Below, one piece after another: positions 23,526 through 31,723 of a stretch of DNA of 64,000 nucleotides. The notes below the pieces were generated by a model that saw nothing but the letters and a program-made list of their open reading frames with translations, was not told where the DNA came from and made no database searches. Made by a program: the position numbers and the translations under genes. This stretch comes from Bacillus dicomae. GTDB taxonomy: Bacteria; Bacillota; Bacilli; Bacillales; Bacillaceae_G. Where the stretch lies: the NCBI RefSeq assembly GCF_006494425.1, contig NZ_VHIV01000011.1:40655-104654 (forward strand). The letters run 5' to 3'. The number at the start of each line of letters is the position of its first letter. Position 1 is the first letter of the stretch.

Positions 23526-25175
23526 TTAGGATTCTAATTTTTTCGCACGTTTTAATAATAAGAGAAAGACAATGACGAAGAAACCAAGTATAAGGAAGAA
23601 TCCATATTGTTTTATATAATCCATTACGTCACTTGCGCTTGTTGGTTTTTCAACGTGAATGCCGTCTTTATTAGTAGTGATATGAATATCTTTCGTTTTT
23701 ACTTCATTTGTTTCTTTTTGTAAATCAATCCATTCTATATTTGGAACGTTTTCCAAATCCTTTAATACTTCTTTTAGTGGTTTCACACCTAAGTAAGGAT
23801 GATAGAATGCACCGATAATGCCGTCAGATAGTTTTGCAACAGATACAGCACGTTCTTTCATTTTAGCAATAGCATGTGGCTTATCTTCTTCAATAAAGCC
23901 GACTGTTTCAGGTATTAATTTCATCCCGTGTAAAAATGATGGGGTACTTGTATAAAATGGTGAATGCATGGATTTCCAAGTTGTATCACTTAACTGTAGT
24001 TGTCCTACATAAGTTGAAAAGTACCTTGATAATATTTCATATCCTTTTTGAGACATCGTGTAATGAGGTGCTTCAAATGCGACAGGATATAGTTTGGCAT
24101 CTACAAGTTCTTGAATGCCTTTTTCGATATGATCAGTCGTATATTTTTCTTCAAACTCTTCCCCTTTTTTTACATATGCATTATATGCCTCTATATTAGG
24201 AAAGTCATCTTTTATTTTTGGCTTTTCATGATTCGGTTGACGAATTGGTTGGTTTGTTTTTACGTCCCAAAATTCAAACCCTTCCCCAGTTTCACTGTCG
24301 TAAAATTGGTGAGTATAACCATGCATAATAATTGCTGCCCCATCATTTTGCATAGAGCGTAAAAGGTTGACTAGTTCAGGTTTATCTTTTAAATGTATTG
24401 TCTTTCCTGTATCAGGATCTTTATATACCGGGATGACCGTAATCATATAAGGAATCTTTTTCTCTTTTAGTAATTCAGCGATTTCTTTTAATTGATTTAT
24501 ATCTGCTGCCGGATGAACGTCCTCAAGACGTAAATAAGCTTCTACTTTATTTGTCGTTGGCTTTTGTCCGAAGTAAGAAAATAACGTTTCACCGACATAA
24601 TGAGACATCCAGTCAAAGAGATTTGGCGTTGCAACGTAATAAGATGTTTCATGCTGAACGATTAGTGGATTCTTACTATTTGGGCTTAAAGCGTTAGCAA
24701 GAACAGTTCCGTTTGTATCAAAAGACTGAATCAATCGTTCTTCTTCTAAAGTGTTTTTTAGCTTATGGCTTGGATATTCGATTTTATTAACTCGTATATC
24801 ATTATCCTTTAGAGTAATGAAAGAAAAGCGATTAGATAACTGCTCGACATTTTGTCCTAAAACTAATACTGGACCTGAGAAATCTTCTAGAATTTGTTTT
24901 GCTTCAGTAGGAACATCTTCTTTTTGTTCCCCGATATAGACAATATGTGTATAAGAAGATGAATTAGTAATTTCATTAGCCTTGTTTAAACTTTTCGTAG
25001 TTATATCGTTTGTAAAATGTCCCAATTGAGTATTAAGGATTTGAATATTATTTGTAATTTTATCATCTTTTGTACTATATAAAACAAGTACTTTTTGTTT
25101 TGATGATGTTTGCGCAGAGGTGTGGATAGGGATAAGAAGTAAAATACTGAACAAGAGTATTATGCACTTTTTCAT
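23526..25175 (-). CDS. DUF2334 (polysaccharide-deacetylase-like) membrane protein
   Basis: A 549-residue protein: signal peptide (residues about 1-22, ending HTSAQ), an N-terminal globular half, then a DUF2334 catalytic-like region (KVEAYLRLEDVHPAADINQL, AAIIMHGYTHQ, PVAFEAPHYTMS, IGAFYHPYLGV) with the Asp/His pattern of NodB-type deacetylases, and a C-terminal membrane anchor (FFLILGFFVIVFLLLLKRAK). It probably acts on an envelope polysaccharide outside the cell; the substrate is unknown. ATG 25175 follows ATAGGAGCAG. Confidence 0.85.
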   Translation of the reverse strand: MKKCIILLFSILLLIPIHTSAQTSSKQKVLVLYSTKDDKITNNIQILNTQLGHFTNDITTKSLNKANEITNSSSYTHIVYIGEQKEDVPTEAKQILEDFSGPVLVLGQNVEQLSNRFSFITLKDNDIRVNKIEYPSHKLKNTLEEERLIQSFDTNGTVLANALSPNSKNPLIVQHETSYYVATPNLFDWMSHYVGETLFSYFGQKPTTNKVEAYLRLEDVHPAADINQLKEIAELLKEKKIPYMITVIPVYKDPDTGKTIHLKDKPELVNLLRSMQNDGAAIIMHGYTHQFYDSETGEGFEFWDVKTNQPIRQPNHEKPKIKDDFPNIEAYNAYVKKGEEFEEKYTTDHIEKGIQELVDAKLYPVAFEAPHYTMSQKGYEILSRYFSTYVGQLQLSDTTWKSMHSPFYTSTPSFLHGMKLIPETVGFIEEDKPHAIAKMKERAVSVAKLSDGIIGAFYHPYLGVKPLKEVLKDLENVPNIEWIDLQKETNEVKTKDIHITTNKDGIHVEKPTSASDVMDYIKQYGFFLILGFFVIVFLLLLKRAKKLES

Positions 25176-25425
25176 TTGGTCTGCTCCTATTCTATATGTA
25201 TAGTTCAATTTACAATTATATACAATAAATACGTTGTAGTCTATGAAAGTTACATTTTTGCACGTATTTACCAGCTGTTTTTTCACAAAATCGGTCTAAA
25301 GCATGATGATAATATGTATAGTTATTTGCTATGATAAAAGAGTAAGAGAATGATAGAATGTGGGTAATTGTAAAGGGAAGAAGGCTGAAAGGGGACAAAT
25401 TTCAGCGGAGAAAGAGGTAGAGGTA

Positions 25426-25959
25426 GTGAAGAAATTCTTTGTAGGATTTTTAGTTGTCCTTGGGGTGTACTTATATTTCCAAGGAAAGTCTGAAGGAATG
25501 GGCAAGTTAGTGAATGAGACAAGCTATGTTGACTCAGAAGAGGCAAAACAGATGAAACAAATTATTATAGAGGAAGCAAAGAAAGTCAATCTTCCAGAAT
25601 GGATACCTCTTACAATTGCCGAGCATGAAAGCCGGTTAAATCCAAGAAGTGTCGGAGATAACGGAACTTCATTCGGATTGTTTCAATTGCACCGTGGTGG
25701 TGGACTGGCACCAGATCATTTAACTGATGAAGAGTTGAAAGATCCACGTATAAATGCGCAAATTGCAATGCCGCATTTAATGAAAGGATATAAGCGCGGG
25801 GTGCAAAAAGGTTTGACTGATTTTGCATTACTGAAATATATAGCAAATACATCTGGATGGCCTGGGAATTTAGGACCAGAGTGGACGGATAATAATATGA
25901 AGTATAACATCGGATTAGAAGATGTGTACTATAGAAATAAAGGTGTAATAAAAGAGTAG
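25426..25959 (+). CDS. Lytic transglycosylase (SLT)-like protein
   Basis: A 177-residue protein: N-terminal membrane anchor (KKFFVGFLVVLGVYLYF) and a lysozyme-like domain with IAEHESRLNPRSVGDNGTSF followed by GLFQLHRGGG, where the Glu of EHESRLNP is the catalytic acid of SLT enzymes and GTSFGLFQL matches their second motif. It should cleave peptidoglycan or a related glycan from the outer membrane face. I chose GTG 25426, preceded by GAGGTAGAGG and directly before the anchor; an in-frame GTG at 25360 would add a polar extension. Confidence 0.75.
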   Translation: MKKFFVGFLVVLGVYLYFQGKSEGMGKLVNETSYVDSEEAKQMKQIIIEEAKKVNLPEWIPLTIAEHESRLNPRSVGDNGTSFGLFQLHRGGGLAPDHLTDEELKDPRINAQIAMPHLMKGYKRGVQKGLTDFALLKYIANTSGWPGNLGPEWTDNNMKYNIGLEDVYYRNKGVIKE

Positions 25960-25983
25960 GTGTTTGATACCTACTCTTTTATT
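25947..25983. terminator. Bidirectional terminator
   Basis: AATAAAAGAGTAGGT / ACCTACTCTTTTATT; overlaps the end of the SLT gene and the end of the convergent DUF4931 gene. Confidence 0.88.
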
Positions 25984-26765
25984 GTGTGGATAATTATTTC
26001 GTCTTGTTTTGTAAAATACTTTGCTAGTTGTATTTTCACCTCTTCTAGTTTTGTAGAAACCTGTGGTATTTTATATCCTACATACAATGGTGAAACGACA
26101 AACCTAGGAACAACTTTACAAATGATTTTTCCGTTTAAGTAATAGAAGAATAAGTTATAACTACTACATCCTTTATGGAAATCTGTCAGTATGTAACGTA
26201 CAGTTTGCTGAATATAATTTGCTAGTTCATCTATGCATCCAATATCTTCAATGATGATATTAAATTCAGTAAAACCGATAATAGGACGATCAGAAATATT
26301 GAGTTCAATGTGCTCGTTTTTTTGGACAATTACGCCTTGGAAGTTGTCCTGTTCTACGTTATTGAGGTAGTCTACATATTTCATTCCAATAATCTGCATG
26401 TGTGCATGATGTAAACTCCCGCCTGAGAATGGACCATGATTTTTGTATAAAATCACAGATGTGAATTCTTTATTTTTCTGTAAGTGTAACCAATGTTTAA
26501 TGGAGAAACGAATTAGCGATCTCATATGTTCTTCTGTATATGTCGCAATATGATCTTCACAATTATCTGTTTCGATTAGCACCGTTTGTAATGTATCTTT
26601 TAATGTAGGAAATTTGTTTTTTAGCCAAATAATTGAGCCTTCCGTTGCTAAAATATCCGTTAAATTTTCTCTGTCACAAAAAGGACATGCAGCGCTTCTA
26701 TTCCGGATGCTTTCTGGTTTTTGTTTGCCGATATCGTTTAAAAAGTATAGTTGTTGTGTATCCAT
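25971..26765 (-). CDS. DUF4931 protein, GalT/HIT-like fold
   Basis: A 264-residue soluble protein. N-terminal CPFC looks like half of a zinc site, and GGSLHHAHMQIIG carries the H-x-H-x-Q active-site motif of the galactose-1-phosphate uridylyltransferase branch of the HIT superfamily, so nucleotidyl transfer or hydrolysis is likely. ATG 26765 follows AAAGGGGC; a longer frame upstream encodes an implausible hydrophobic leader overlapping a terminator. Substrate unknown. Confidence 0.8.
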   Translation of the reverse strand: MDTQQLYFLNDIGKQKPESIRNRSAACPFCDRENLTDILATEGSIIWLKNKFPTLKDTLQTVLIETDNCEDHIATYTEEHMRSLIRFSIKHWLHLQKNKEFTSVILYKNHGPFSGGSLHHAHMQIIGMKYVDYLNNVEQDNFQGVIVQKNEHIELNISDRPIIGFTEFNIIIEDIGCIDELANYIQQTVRYILTDFHKGCSSYNLFFYYLNGKIICKVVPRFVVSPLYVGYKIPQVSTKLEEVKIQLAKYFTKQDEIIIHTIKE

Positions 26766-26859
26766 TTGTATATATGCCCCTTTAAAATATGTGTAAAAAA
26801 TCCCGCTTAATACATTCGGGACAAGGAGAAGGAAATCCTTTAAAAGGAATGGGAAAAAT

Positions 26860-26902
26860 AAAAGACAAGATATCCTCATTAAGATAGGGTACCTTGTCTT
26901 TT
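26860..26902 (-). terminator. Terminator of peptide locus F
   Basis: AAAAGACAAG / CTTGTCTTTT with inner TATCC / GGGTA pairing; right arm overlaps the stop of the 26901-27029 gene. Confidence 0.8.
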
Positions 26903-27029
26903 ATTTTTTCTTTAATAATGTGTATGGATAATATAGATCGTTTTTATTGTGCTTCTTTTTTCTATTTTTTATTTTGTAAAAGGCAATTGCTGTACTTGCG
27001 ATTACAATAATGGCTTTCTTCATATTCAT
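26901..27029 (-). CDS. Small single-span basic peptide (locus F, third gene)
   Basis: A 42-residue protein: MNMKKAIIVIASTAIAFYKI is a signal/anchor-like hydrophobic helix, followed by a strongly basic tail KNRKKKHNKN and DLYYPYTLL. The ATG follows AAAAAGGGG. It is the last of three tiny genes in one transcript and is unlike the alpha and beta classes. An in-frame second ATG lies two codons in. Confidence 0.6.
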   Translation of the reverse strand: MNMKKAIIVIASTAIAFYKIKNRKKKHNKNDLYYPYTLLKKK

Positions 27030-27039
27030 TTACCCCTTT

Positions 27040-27117
27040 TTATTGTTGGTTTAATTCTTGGCTCACTGCTTTCGCATCAACTAAAGCGTGTAAAATCATT
27101 TTTACCATGTTCATCAT
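27040..27117 (-). CDS. Small amphipathic peptide, beta class (locus F, second gene)
   Basis: A 25-residue peptide, MMNMVKMILHALVDAKAVSQ then ELNQQ. The core ALVDAKAV-x3-LN is the same as in the beta peptides at 13.5, 16.1 and 17.2 kb, without their N-terminal extension. GGAGTGAAAG precedes the ATG. Confidence 0.7.
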   Translation of the reverse strand: MMNMVKMILHALVDAKAVSQELNQQ

Positions 27118-27133
27118 ATTCTTTCACTCCTTT

Positions 27134-27214
27134 TTATAGTTCGTTTAGTTCTTTTACAACTGCTTGTCCGTTCACTAATACCTCAAAGATTGCTTTTACG
27201 ATTTCTTTCATCAT
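27134..27214 (-). CDS. Small amphipathic peptide, beta class (locus F, first gene)
   Basis: A 26-residue peptide, MMKEIVKAIFEVLVNGQAVV then KELNEL, matching its neighbour in the pattern LV-(D/N)-(A/G)-(K/Q)-AV-x2-ELN. Strong AGGAGG site at good spacing. First gene of the three-peptide operon under the promoter at 27256-27320. Confidence 0.7.
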   Translation of the reverse strand: MMKEIVKAIFEVLVNGQAVVKELNEL

Positions 27215-27255
27215 GATTGTTTCCTCCTTTTGTTGTCTCTCTTGTTTACATCTTT

Positions 27256-27320
27256 ATTGTATAGGGAGGCATCTTTTCGTACTATCGCTTTCCATTACGT
27301 GAACATAACAGTTGTGTAAG
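27256..27320 (-). promoter_or_regulatory. BceR-like box promoter of locus F
   Basis: TAACA-GTTG-TGTAA (27306-27319, plus reading), GTAATGGAAAGCGATAGTAC block on the minus strand, TACAAT at 27261-27256; spacing 44 bp despite divergence of the spacer. Confidence 0.78.
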
Positions 27321-27359
27321 ATTGGATGTCATTTATTGAAATGTTTAGTCTATCTTCAT

Positions 27360-27374
27360 TATTTTCAGAAAAAT
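27360..27374. promoter_or_regulatory. CodY-like box
   Basis: TATTTTCAGAAAAAT, two mismatches to AATTTTCWGAAAATT, upstream of the small gene at 27449. Confidence 0.4.
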
Positions 27375-27448
27375 GACTATTCAAACATGAAATGGGAAAG
27401 TATAATAAAGAAGTAAGTATTAAATTCCGTACGAAAGAGGTGAATGAG

Positions 27449-27583
27449 ATGAAACGTTCTTTAGCTGCACGTGCCAAATTTTTAGATTTTATCTATTTTT
27501 GTCGTGCGATTTTTCATGATGTAGTTGTTAACGGGATACGTCTGTCCTTTTTTAACAATTGCATAGTAGCTATAGAACGATAG
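27449..27583 (+). CDS. Uncharacterised small basic protein
   Basis: A 44-residue protein beginning MKRSLAARAKFLDFIYFCRA, with AIFHDVVVNGIRL in the middle, faintly similar to AIFEVLVNG of the divergent peptide at 27134-27214. AAGAGGTG precedes the ATG and a TATAAT-like hexamer lies at 27402-27407. No family recognised; moderate doubt that it is a gene. Confidence 0.4.
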   Translation: MKRSLAARAKFLDFIYFCRAIFHDVVVNGIRLSFFNNCIVAIER

Positions 27584-27615
27584 AAATCTCTTCACCCATT
27601 TTTTAATAAACGTGT

Positions 27616-27643
27616 GAAAAGGGAGCTATTTAGCTTCCTTTTT
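27616..27643 (+). terminator. Terminator upstream of the ABC-F gene
   Basis: AAAAGG-GAGCT / AGCTT-CCTTTT stem followed by TTCTATG. Ends the small upstream gene or acts in the ABC-F leader. Confidence 0.6.
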
Positions 27644-27651
27644 CTATGCCG

Positions 27652-27687
27652 AAAACCATGGGGAATGTTTCTTTTCCATGGTTTTTT
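27652..27687 (+). terminator. Attenuator-like hairpin before the ABC-F start
   Basis: AAAACCATGG / CCATGGTTTT with inner GGAA / TTCC and a trailing TTTT, ending about 7 bp before the ribosome-binding site GAAAGGAG of the gene at 27709. Position suits transcription attenuation. Confidence 0.65.
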
Positions 27688-27708
27688 ATATTGAAAGGAG
27701 TACGGAAA

Positions 27709-29589
27709 ATGACAATTTGTAGTGTAAATAATGTAACGAAATCTTTTGGTGGAAACATCATATTTGAAAATATATCGCTTGAAATAAAGAATGGTGAACG
27801 TGTTGGATTAGTTGGTCGTAACGGTAGTGGGAAGACAACAATCTTTCAGCTTCTAACTGGAATGGAAAGTTTGGATGCAGGGGCCATTCATATGAAGAAA
27901 GGTACACGTATTGGTCATGTGGCACAAATTCCGAAATTTGATGAGAGTATGACTGTATATGAAGTATTGAGTTCCGCTTTTAAATCAGAAAAGGCATTAG
28001 AAAGAGAAATGCGTGCTTTAGAAAAACATATGGCGGAAGAACAGGAATCTTCTGTTTTACAAAAATTAATGGAGAGATACGGAATCATCCAAGAAAAGTT
28101 TGCGTTTCTTGGTGGTTATGAAATCGAAGCGAACATTATGAAGGTAGCAAATGGTTTACAGGTGACAGAATTATTCCCTCGATCATTTCTGGAGTTAAGT
28201 GGTGGGGAGCAAACAAAAGTAAGCCTTGCATACATGCTGTTGCAGAAACCAGATTTACTTTTATTAGATGAACCAACCAATCATTTGGATTTATTTGCAG
28301 TCGAATGGTTAGAGCAATTTTTAAAGGAATACAATGGCACGGTTATGGTTATTTCACATGATCGTTATTTCCTTGATGAAGTTGTAACGAAGATTTTTGA
28401 TTTAGAAGATGGAGAGATTCAGGTGTATCATACAAACTATTCTCGGTTTGTTGAAGAGAAGGAAGAAAGGTTGCTTCAGGAGTTTCAGGCTTATCAAGAA
28501 CAGCAAAAGAAAATAAAGAAAATGAAAGAAGCAATTAAGCGACTACGTGAATGGGCAAATCAGGCGAATCCCCCGAATGAAGGATTGCATAAGAGAGCAA
28601 GAAGTATGGAACGTGCACTGGAACGTATGGAGAAATTAAAGAAACCTATTTTAGAACGAAAACAAATGGGGCTTCAGTTTGAAGGGCAAGAGAGAAGTGG
28701 GAAAGATGTTGTTGTAATGAAAGAAGTAAGTAAAGGATTTGCTGAACATCTTTTATTTAACGAAGCAAATTTACATGTTCGTTTTCAAGAGCGTGCGGCT
28801 ATCGTTGGTCGTAATGGTACAGGAAAGACAACGCTACTGAAGTTATTATTAGAAGAAATAGAACCAGACGCTGGGGAAATTCGAATTGGCAGTAGTGTGA
28901 AAATCGGTTATTTATCCCAGCATGCGTACGGAAATATGAAGAGTAATGTATTGGAGGCTTTCAGGGAATGTGTAGCTGTAACAGAGGGAGAAGCGAGACA
29001 TATATTAGCTAAGTTTTTATTTTATGGTCCAGCGGTGTTTAAGAAGGTAACGCAACTGAGCGGTGGAGAAAAAATGAGGTTAAGACTTGCACAACTCATG
29101 TATCAAGATATCAATTTTTTAATTTTAGATGAGCCGACAAATCATCTCGACATAGAATCAAGGGAAGTTTTAGAGGAAGCTCTTGAACAATATAATGGGA
29201 CGATTTTAGCTGTTTCACATGATCGTTATTTTTTAAATAAGTTATTTGAAAAGACGTATTGGATTGATGAGCGTAAATTATTTGAGTTTGCAGGGAACTA
29301 TGCATGGGCGCGTCAAAAGTGGGAGGAAAACCTCGAGACGCAAGTGATAAAGCAGCGATGCCAAGGAAGAAAAAGTATTGAAACAGCCCCTGTAAAAAAG
29401 AAAGAAGTTAGGAATATTGAGGAGATTGAAACCGAGTTAATGCATGTTGAAGAAGATATATATACGCTTGAGTGTAGGATGGAACAAGTAGTTGATGTTG
29501 AAATGCTTGAACAATTGTATGAAGAAAAATCGAAAAAAGAGTTGTTACAAGCGGAGTTATATAATGAGTTAGAGAATATCATGGAGTAA
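27709..29589 (+). CDS. ABC-F family ATPase (ribosome-associated)
   Basis: A 626-residue soluble protein with two ABC ATPase domains and no membrane segments. First Walker A GRNGSGKTT (residues 36-44) with signature LSGGEQTK and Walker B LLLLDEPTNHLD; second domain GRNGTGKTT, LSGGEKMR, LILDEPTNHLD. Between them is the charged helical linker (KKMKEAIKRLREWANQANPP) that contacts the ribosomal P-site in ABC-F proteins, and a coiled coil ends the protein. Members rescue stalled ribosomes or protect against ribosome-targeting antibiotics; which applies is not evident. ATG 27709 follows GAAAGGAG. The hairpin directly upstream fits antibiotic-type attenuation control. Confidence 0.9.
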   Translation: MTICSVNNVTKSFGGNIIFENISLEIKNGERVGLVGRNGSGKTTIFQLLTGMESLDAGAIHMKKGTRIGHVAQIPKFDESMTVYEVLSSAFKSEKALEREMRALEKHMAEEQESSVLQKLMERYGIIQEKFAFLGGYEIEANIMKVANGLQVTELFPRSFLELSGGEQTKVSLAYMLLQKPDLLLLDEPTNHLDLFAVEWLEQFLKEYNGTVMVISHDRYFLDEVVTKIFDLEDGEIQVYHTNYSRFVEEKEERLLQEFQAYQEQQKKIKKMKEAIKRLREWANQANPPNEGLHKRARSMERALERMEKLKKPILERKQMGLQFEGQERSGKDVVVMKEVSKGFAEHLLFNEANLHVRFQERAAIVGRNGTGKTTLLKLLLEEIEPDAGEIRIGSSVKIGYLSQHAYGNMKSNVLEAFRECVAVTEGEARHILAKFLFYGPAVFKKVTQLSGGEKMRLRLAQLMYQDINFLILDEPTNHLDIESREVLEEALEQYNGTILAVSHDRYFLNKLFEKTYWIDERKLFEFAGNYAWARQKWEENLETQVIKQRCQGRKSIETAPVKKKEVRNIEEIETELMHVEEDIYTLECRMEQVVDVEMLEQLYEEKSKKELLQAELYNELENIME

Positions 29590-29602
29590 AGAAATTAGAA
29601 TG

Positions 29603-29647
29603 AAAGAGCAAGTTGTTTTCTCATATTTTGAGGAGGGCTTGCTCTTT
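29603..29647 (+). terminator. Terminator of the ABC-F gene
   Basis: AAAGAGCAAG / CTTGCTCTTT followed by TTATG. Confidence 0.8.
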
Positions 29648-29738
29648 TTATGTAAGAAAAGAGAAGTAATTGGTATAATTTTCTTGTTATTACAATAAAG
29701 AGACGCACTTTAGATTATTAAAACGTGAGGAGAATTTT

Positions 29739-30932
29739 ATGTTAGGATACGCGCGAATTGTTACAATCGTCATGATCTGTTTTGTTTATGCAAACCATGT
29801 TTCACGTGAAACAGCAAATTTGCAATTTTTTGTAGGTACAGCACTTTTTATTTATATTGTGAATCATATTTTGCTAGTAAAAGTGAATGGGGGTAAAAAA
29901 CTTGTTTTTTATACACTATTAGCAAATGGGATAGTCACAGCTTTATTAGGATTTTTATTTCCCGAGACATGTTTATATTTAATTATATTTGGAATTGATG
30001 CAGTAGGACTATTTATTCATGAATTTCGTAGAAGTATGACGTACTTTTTTATTACTTTTTTCTTTCTTTGTTGGTTTATAAATATACTACATGCGTATCA
30101 ACATACAGGTAGTTTAGAATTAGAGAGTAATGCCATTAATTTTATGTTCATCGTTTTTAGTGCTTTAGCTGGAAGTTTAATAAAAAAACTTACAGCTGCT
30201 CGGAAAATAGTAGATGAGCAATATGAGGAATTAGCATTATCTCATACAGCTCTAAAAGAAGCGCATGAACAATTACGTCTATATGCCAAAGAGGTAGAAG
30301 GATTGACAGCCGTTCGAGAGCGAAATGATATTGCCCGAGAAATTCATGATACTGTCGGTCATAATATGACAGCCTTACTTGTCCAATTACAACTGGCAGA
30401 GGCTTTGTGGAAACAAAAGTCAGACGCTACGGAAGAGGTTTTACATACATGTCATGGGCTAGCCAGGAAATCACTTCAAGAGGTGAGAGCGTCTGTACAT
30501 GCCTTAAAAGAAGAAGGTAAACTAGGGCACATAATAGAGAATATGCGTGAAATATTACATGCATATTCTAAAGCGACGAAAGTACAAGTATCTTTTCAAT
30601 TACAAGGCGATCCGGTTGTGATTCCGTTGTCACTACAACCTACACTGCTCCGGGTTATGCAAGAGTCTTTAACAAATGCAAAGCGGCATGGTAAAGCGAG
30701 TTTATGTGAAGTGAGTTTAGCTTGTTCGGCGAAACAAGTTAAACTATGTATTTTAGATAATGGCGTGGGAGTTAACGAGGTAAGCCCGGGTTTTGGTTTA
30801 CTTAATATGAGAGAACGAGTAGAGGAACATGGTGGAACTATTCAATTTGAGAGTGAGATAGAAAAAGGCTTTCGGTTACAGATTGAATTTCCACTTCAGG
30901 AGAAAACGTGGTTAATAGGGGGAACTGTATGA
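29739..30932 (+). CDS. NarL-type sensor histidine kinase (LnrJ-like)
   Basis: A 397-residue membrane kinase: about five or six N-terminal membrane helices to residue 150, a short coiled coil, the HisKA_3 dimerisation motif with phospho-acceptor His203 in AREIHDTVGHNM, and an HATPase domain (RVMQESLTNAKRHGKASLCE, GFGLLNMRERVEEHGG). It overlaps the response-regulator gene by 4 bp (ATGA). Gene order kinase-regulator-ATPase-permease-permease and lengths match the lnrJKLMN linearmycin-resistance module of B. subtilis. A perfect parS site lies inside codons 20-25. Confidence 0.88.
   Translation: MLGYARIVTIVMICFVYANHVSRETANLQFFVGTALFIYIVNHILLVKVNGGKKLVFYTLLANGIVTALLGFLFPETCLYLIIFGIDAVGLFIHEFRRSMTYFFITFFFLCWFINILHAYQHTGSLELESNAINFMFIVFSALAGSLIKKLTAARKIVDEQYEELALSHTALKEAHEQLRLYAKEVEGLTAVRERNDIAREIHDTVGHNMTALLVQLQLAEALWKQKSDATEEVLHTCHGLARKSLQEVRASVHALKEEGKLGHIIENMREILHAYSKATKVQVSFQLQGDPVVIPLSLQPTLLRVMQESLTNAKRHGKASLCEVSLACSAKQVKLCILDNGVGVNEVSPGFGLLNMRERVEEHGGTIQFESEIEKGFRLQIEFPLQEKTWLIGGTV
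29798..29813. other. parS centromere site
   Basis: TGTTTCACGTGAAACA, a perfect 16-bp palindrome identical to the consensus bound by ParB/Spo0J in Bacillus. It lies within the kinase coding sequence, where it encodes HVSRET. ParB loads here to organise the origin region and recruit SMC. Confidence 0.92.
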
Positions 30933-31585
30933 TTCGGATTATGATTGTTGATGATCAATCACTCATTCGTGATGGTTTAGCGATGTTATTAAATTTACGT
31001 CAGGAACTTGAAGTAGTGGGAACTGCTACAGATGGAGACGAAGTGATACAAAAGGTGAAAGAGCTACATCCTGAAATTATTTTGATGGATATTCGGATGC
31101 CTCGTATGAATGGTGTTGAAGGAACACGTTTAGTTAGAGAACAGTTCCCTCATATAAAGGTACTTATGTTGACGACTTTTAGTGATAGTGAGCTTATCTT
31201 TGAAGCATTGGAGCAAGGAGCAAGTGGTTATTTATTGAAGGACATGGAGACAGATGCAATCGCTCAAGCAATTTTAACGGTGCATAGTGGAGGGGCTGTG
31301 CTTCCTCAGGATATAACAGCGCAAATCATAAAGGAATTAAAAAAGACAAAAGTAGCAGTAGAGTGCACCACACCAGAACAATTAGCGCAATTAACTGAGC
31401 GAGAAGTAGATGTTTTAAGGGAAATTGGACTAGGGTTAAATAATAAAGAGATTGCGGAAAAGTTATTTATTACAGAGGGAACTGTTAAGAATCATGTTTC
31501 TAATTTAATTAGTAAGTTAGAACTGAGAGATCGAACGCAAGCAGCCATATACGCAGTAAGGTATGGTATCACGATGTACACATGA
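30929..31585 (+). CDS. NarL/FixJ-type response regulator (LnrK-like)
   Basis: A 218-residue regulator: receiver domain with acidic pair D8/D9, phospho-acceptor Asp54 in ILMDIRMPRMNG and Lys in YLLKDM, then a LuxR-type HTH (LTEREVDVLREIGLGLNNKE, IAEKLFITEGTVKNHVSNLI). Start ATG 30929 overlaps the kinase stop. It probably activates the ABC transporter operon starting at 31724, from which it is separated by a terminator. Confidence 0.92.
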   Translation: MIRIMIVDDQSLIRDGLAMLLNLRQELEVVGTATDGDEVIQKVKELHPEIILMDIRMPRMNGVEGTRLVREQFPHIKVLMLTTFSDSELIFEALEQGASGYLLKDMETDAIAQAILTVHSGGAVLPQDITAQIIKELKKTKVAVECTTPEQLAQLTEREVDVLREIGLGLNNKEIAEKLFITEGTVKNHVSNLISKLELRDRTQAAIYAVRYGITMYT

Positions 31586-31606
31586 CTTTTGGCATATATA
31601 AGTGTG

Positions 31607-31633
31607 AAAAAGCAGCAGAATTTGCTGCTTTTT
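31607..31633 (+). terminator. Terminator after the two-component pair
   Basis: AAAAAGCAGCA / TGCTGCTTTTT then TATTTTG, so the ABC genes need their own promoter. Confidence 0.85.
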
Positions 31634-31723
31634 TATTTTGTATTTCTATCTCAAGGATGATGGAGAGAAGAAGGGATTTTTCTACAATGAAAGTGTAGAT
31701 GAATGCAAAGGGGCTGAATCAGT

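Noticed and set aside
27646-27708. In-frame N-terminal extension or leader peptide of the ABC-F gene
   Set aside because: It runs through the hairpin at 27652-27687, has no ribosome-binding site, and the ATG at 27709 has a strong one directly before the first ABC domain.
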